Shown here in pieces: positions 63,993-64,000 of a stretch of 64,000 nt of DNA. The notes under the pieces were generated by a model. That model did no database searches. It saw nothing but the letters and a program-made list of their open reading frames with translations, and had not been told where the DNA came from. The stretch lies in the NCBI GenBank assembly GCA_021777105.1, contig JAIQZQ010000098.1, positions 105,847 to 169,846 on the forward strand, given 5' to 3'. The position numbers and the translations under genes are program-made. Origin of the DNA: Candidatus Anammoxibacter sp. GTDB lineage: Bacteria; Planctomycetota; Brocadiia; Brocadiales; Anammoxibacteraceae. Within the stretch, counting starts at the first letter, position 1. Every line of letters begins with the position of its first letter.

Positions 63993-64000
63993 CAGATTAC

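Overview
This window looks like chromosomal DNA of a motile, Gram-negative-type, moderately AT-rich bacterium. That reading rests on two sets of chemotaxis genes, a periplasmic-sensor type methyl-accepting protein, an envelope-directed beta-propeller and a secreted esterase. I cannot assign a phylum from the sequence. Large iterated chemotaxis loci, Csm-type CRISPR and very abundant intergenic repeat 'phrases' fit several environmental lineages (Desulfobacterota-like or PVC/Omnitrophota-like), and this is only a guess.

Layout. (1) 1-19558: one long plus-strand chemotaxis locus. It holds two full signalling sets: cheA (cut by the left edge), cheW, cheD, cheC-like, cheY, cheR, cheB, an unknown gene, cheV, cheW, one methyl-accepting protein, then cheB, a receiver-HEAT protein, cheR, cheY and cheA again. 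It ends in a strong bidirectional terminator. (2) 19577-27430: minus-strand genes. These are an unknown 411-residue protein, a TPR protein, a large GT4-GT2-TPR glycosyltransferase, a DUF4143 remnant and a PQQ-like beta-propeller. A decayed small gene and an orphan CRISPR repeat fragment lie between the last two. (3) 28209-43450: a plus-strand lipid or polyketide cluster. It encodes a sulfotransferase, a WS/DGAT-type acyltransferase, a carboxylesterase, a single-module highly reducing polyketide synthase with a reductive release domain, and a B12-binding radical SAM enzyme. (4) 43451-50300: a repeat-rich accessory zone with intact and decayed toxin-antitoxin and HNH genes, a MITE-like inverted repeat, and a first small CRISPR array. 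(5) 50553-62095: a type III-A (Csm) CRISPR system on the minus strand. It comprises cas6, cas10, an unrecognised 441-residue protein, csm2, csm3, csm4 and csm5, followed by a string of short co-oriented arrays. (6) 62096-64000: dispersed repeats, ending in a perfect 7-base tandem repeat at the window edge.

How it works together. The chemotaxis genes give two kinase / methylation / response-regulator sets, with CheC/CheD and CheV as adaptation branches. The PKS cluster would make a reduced, C-methylated acyl chain released by a reductase, then possibly esterified and sulfated. In the CRISPR region, Cas6 should cut the arrays to give crRNAs with an 8-base 5' tag ending in GAGAC or GCGAC. Cas10-Csm would use these crRNAs. 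Cas10 keeps the GGDD cyclase motif, yet there is no csm6 and no cas1/cas2 in the window. The 441-residue protein is translationally coupled on both sides inside the operon and has a C-terminal half resembling a PD-(D/E)xK nuclease fold. It is the best candidate here for an undescribed type III effector. The arrays also show an unusual organisation: at least four copies of a complete trailer-array-leader module in tandem, using a 37-base repeat related to the 30-base repeat of two further arrays.
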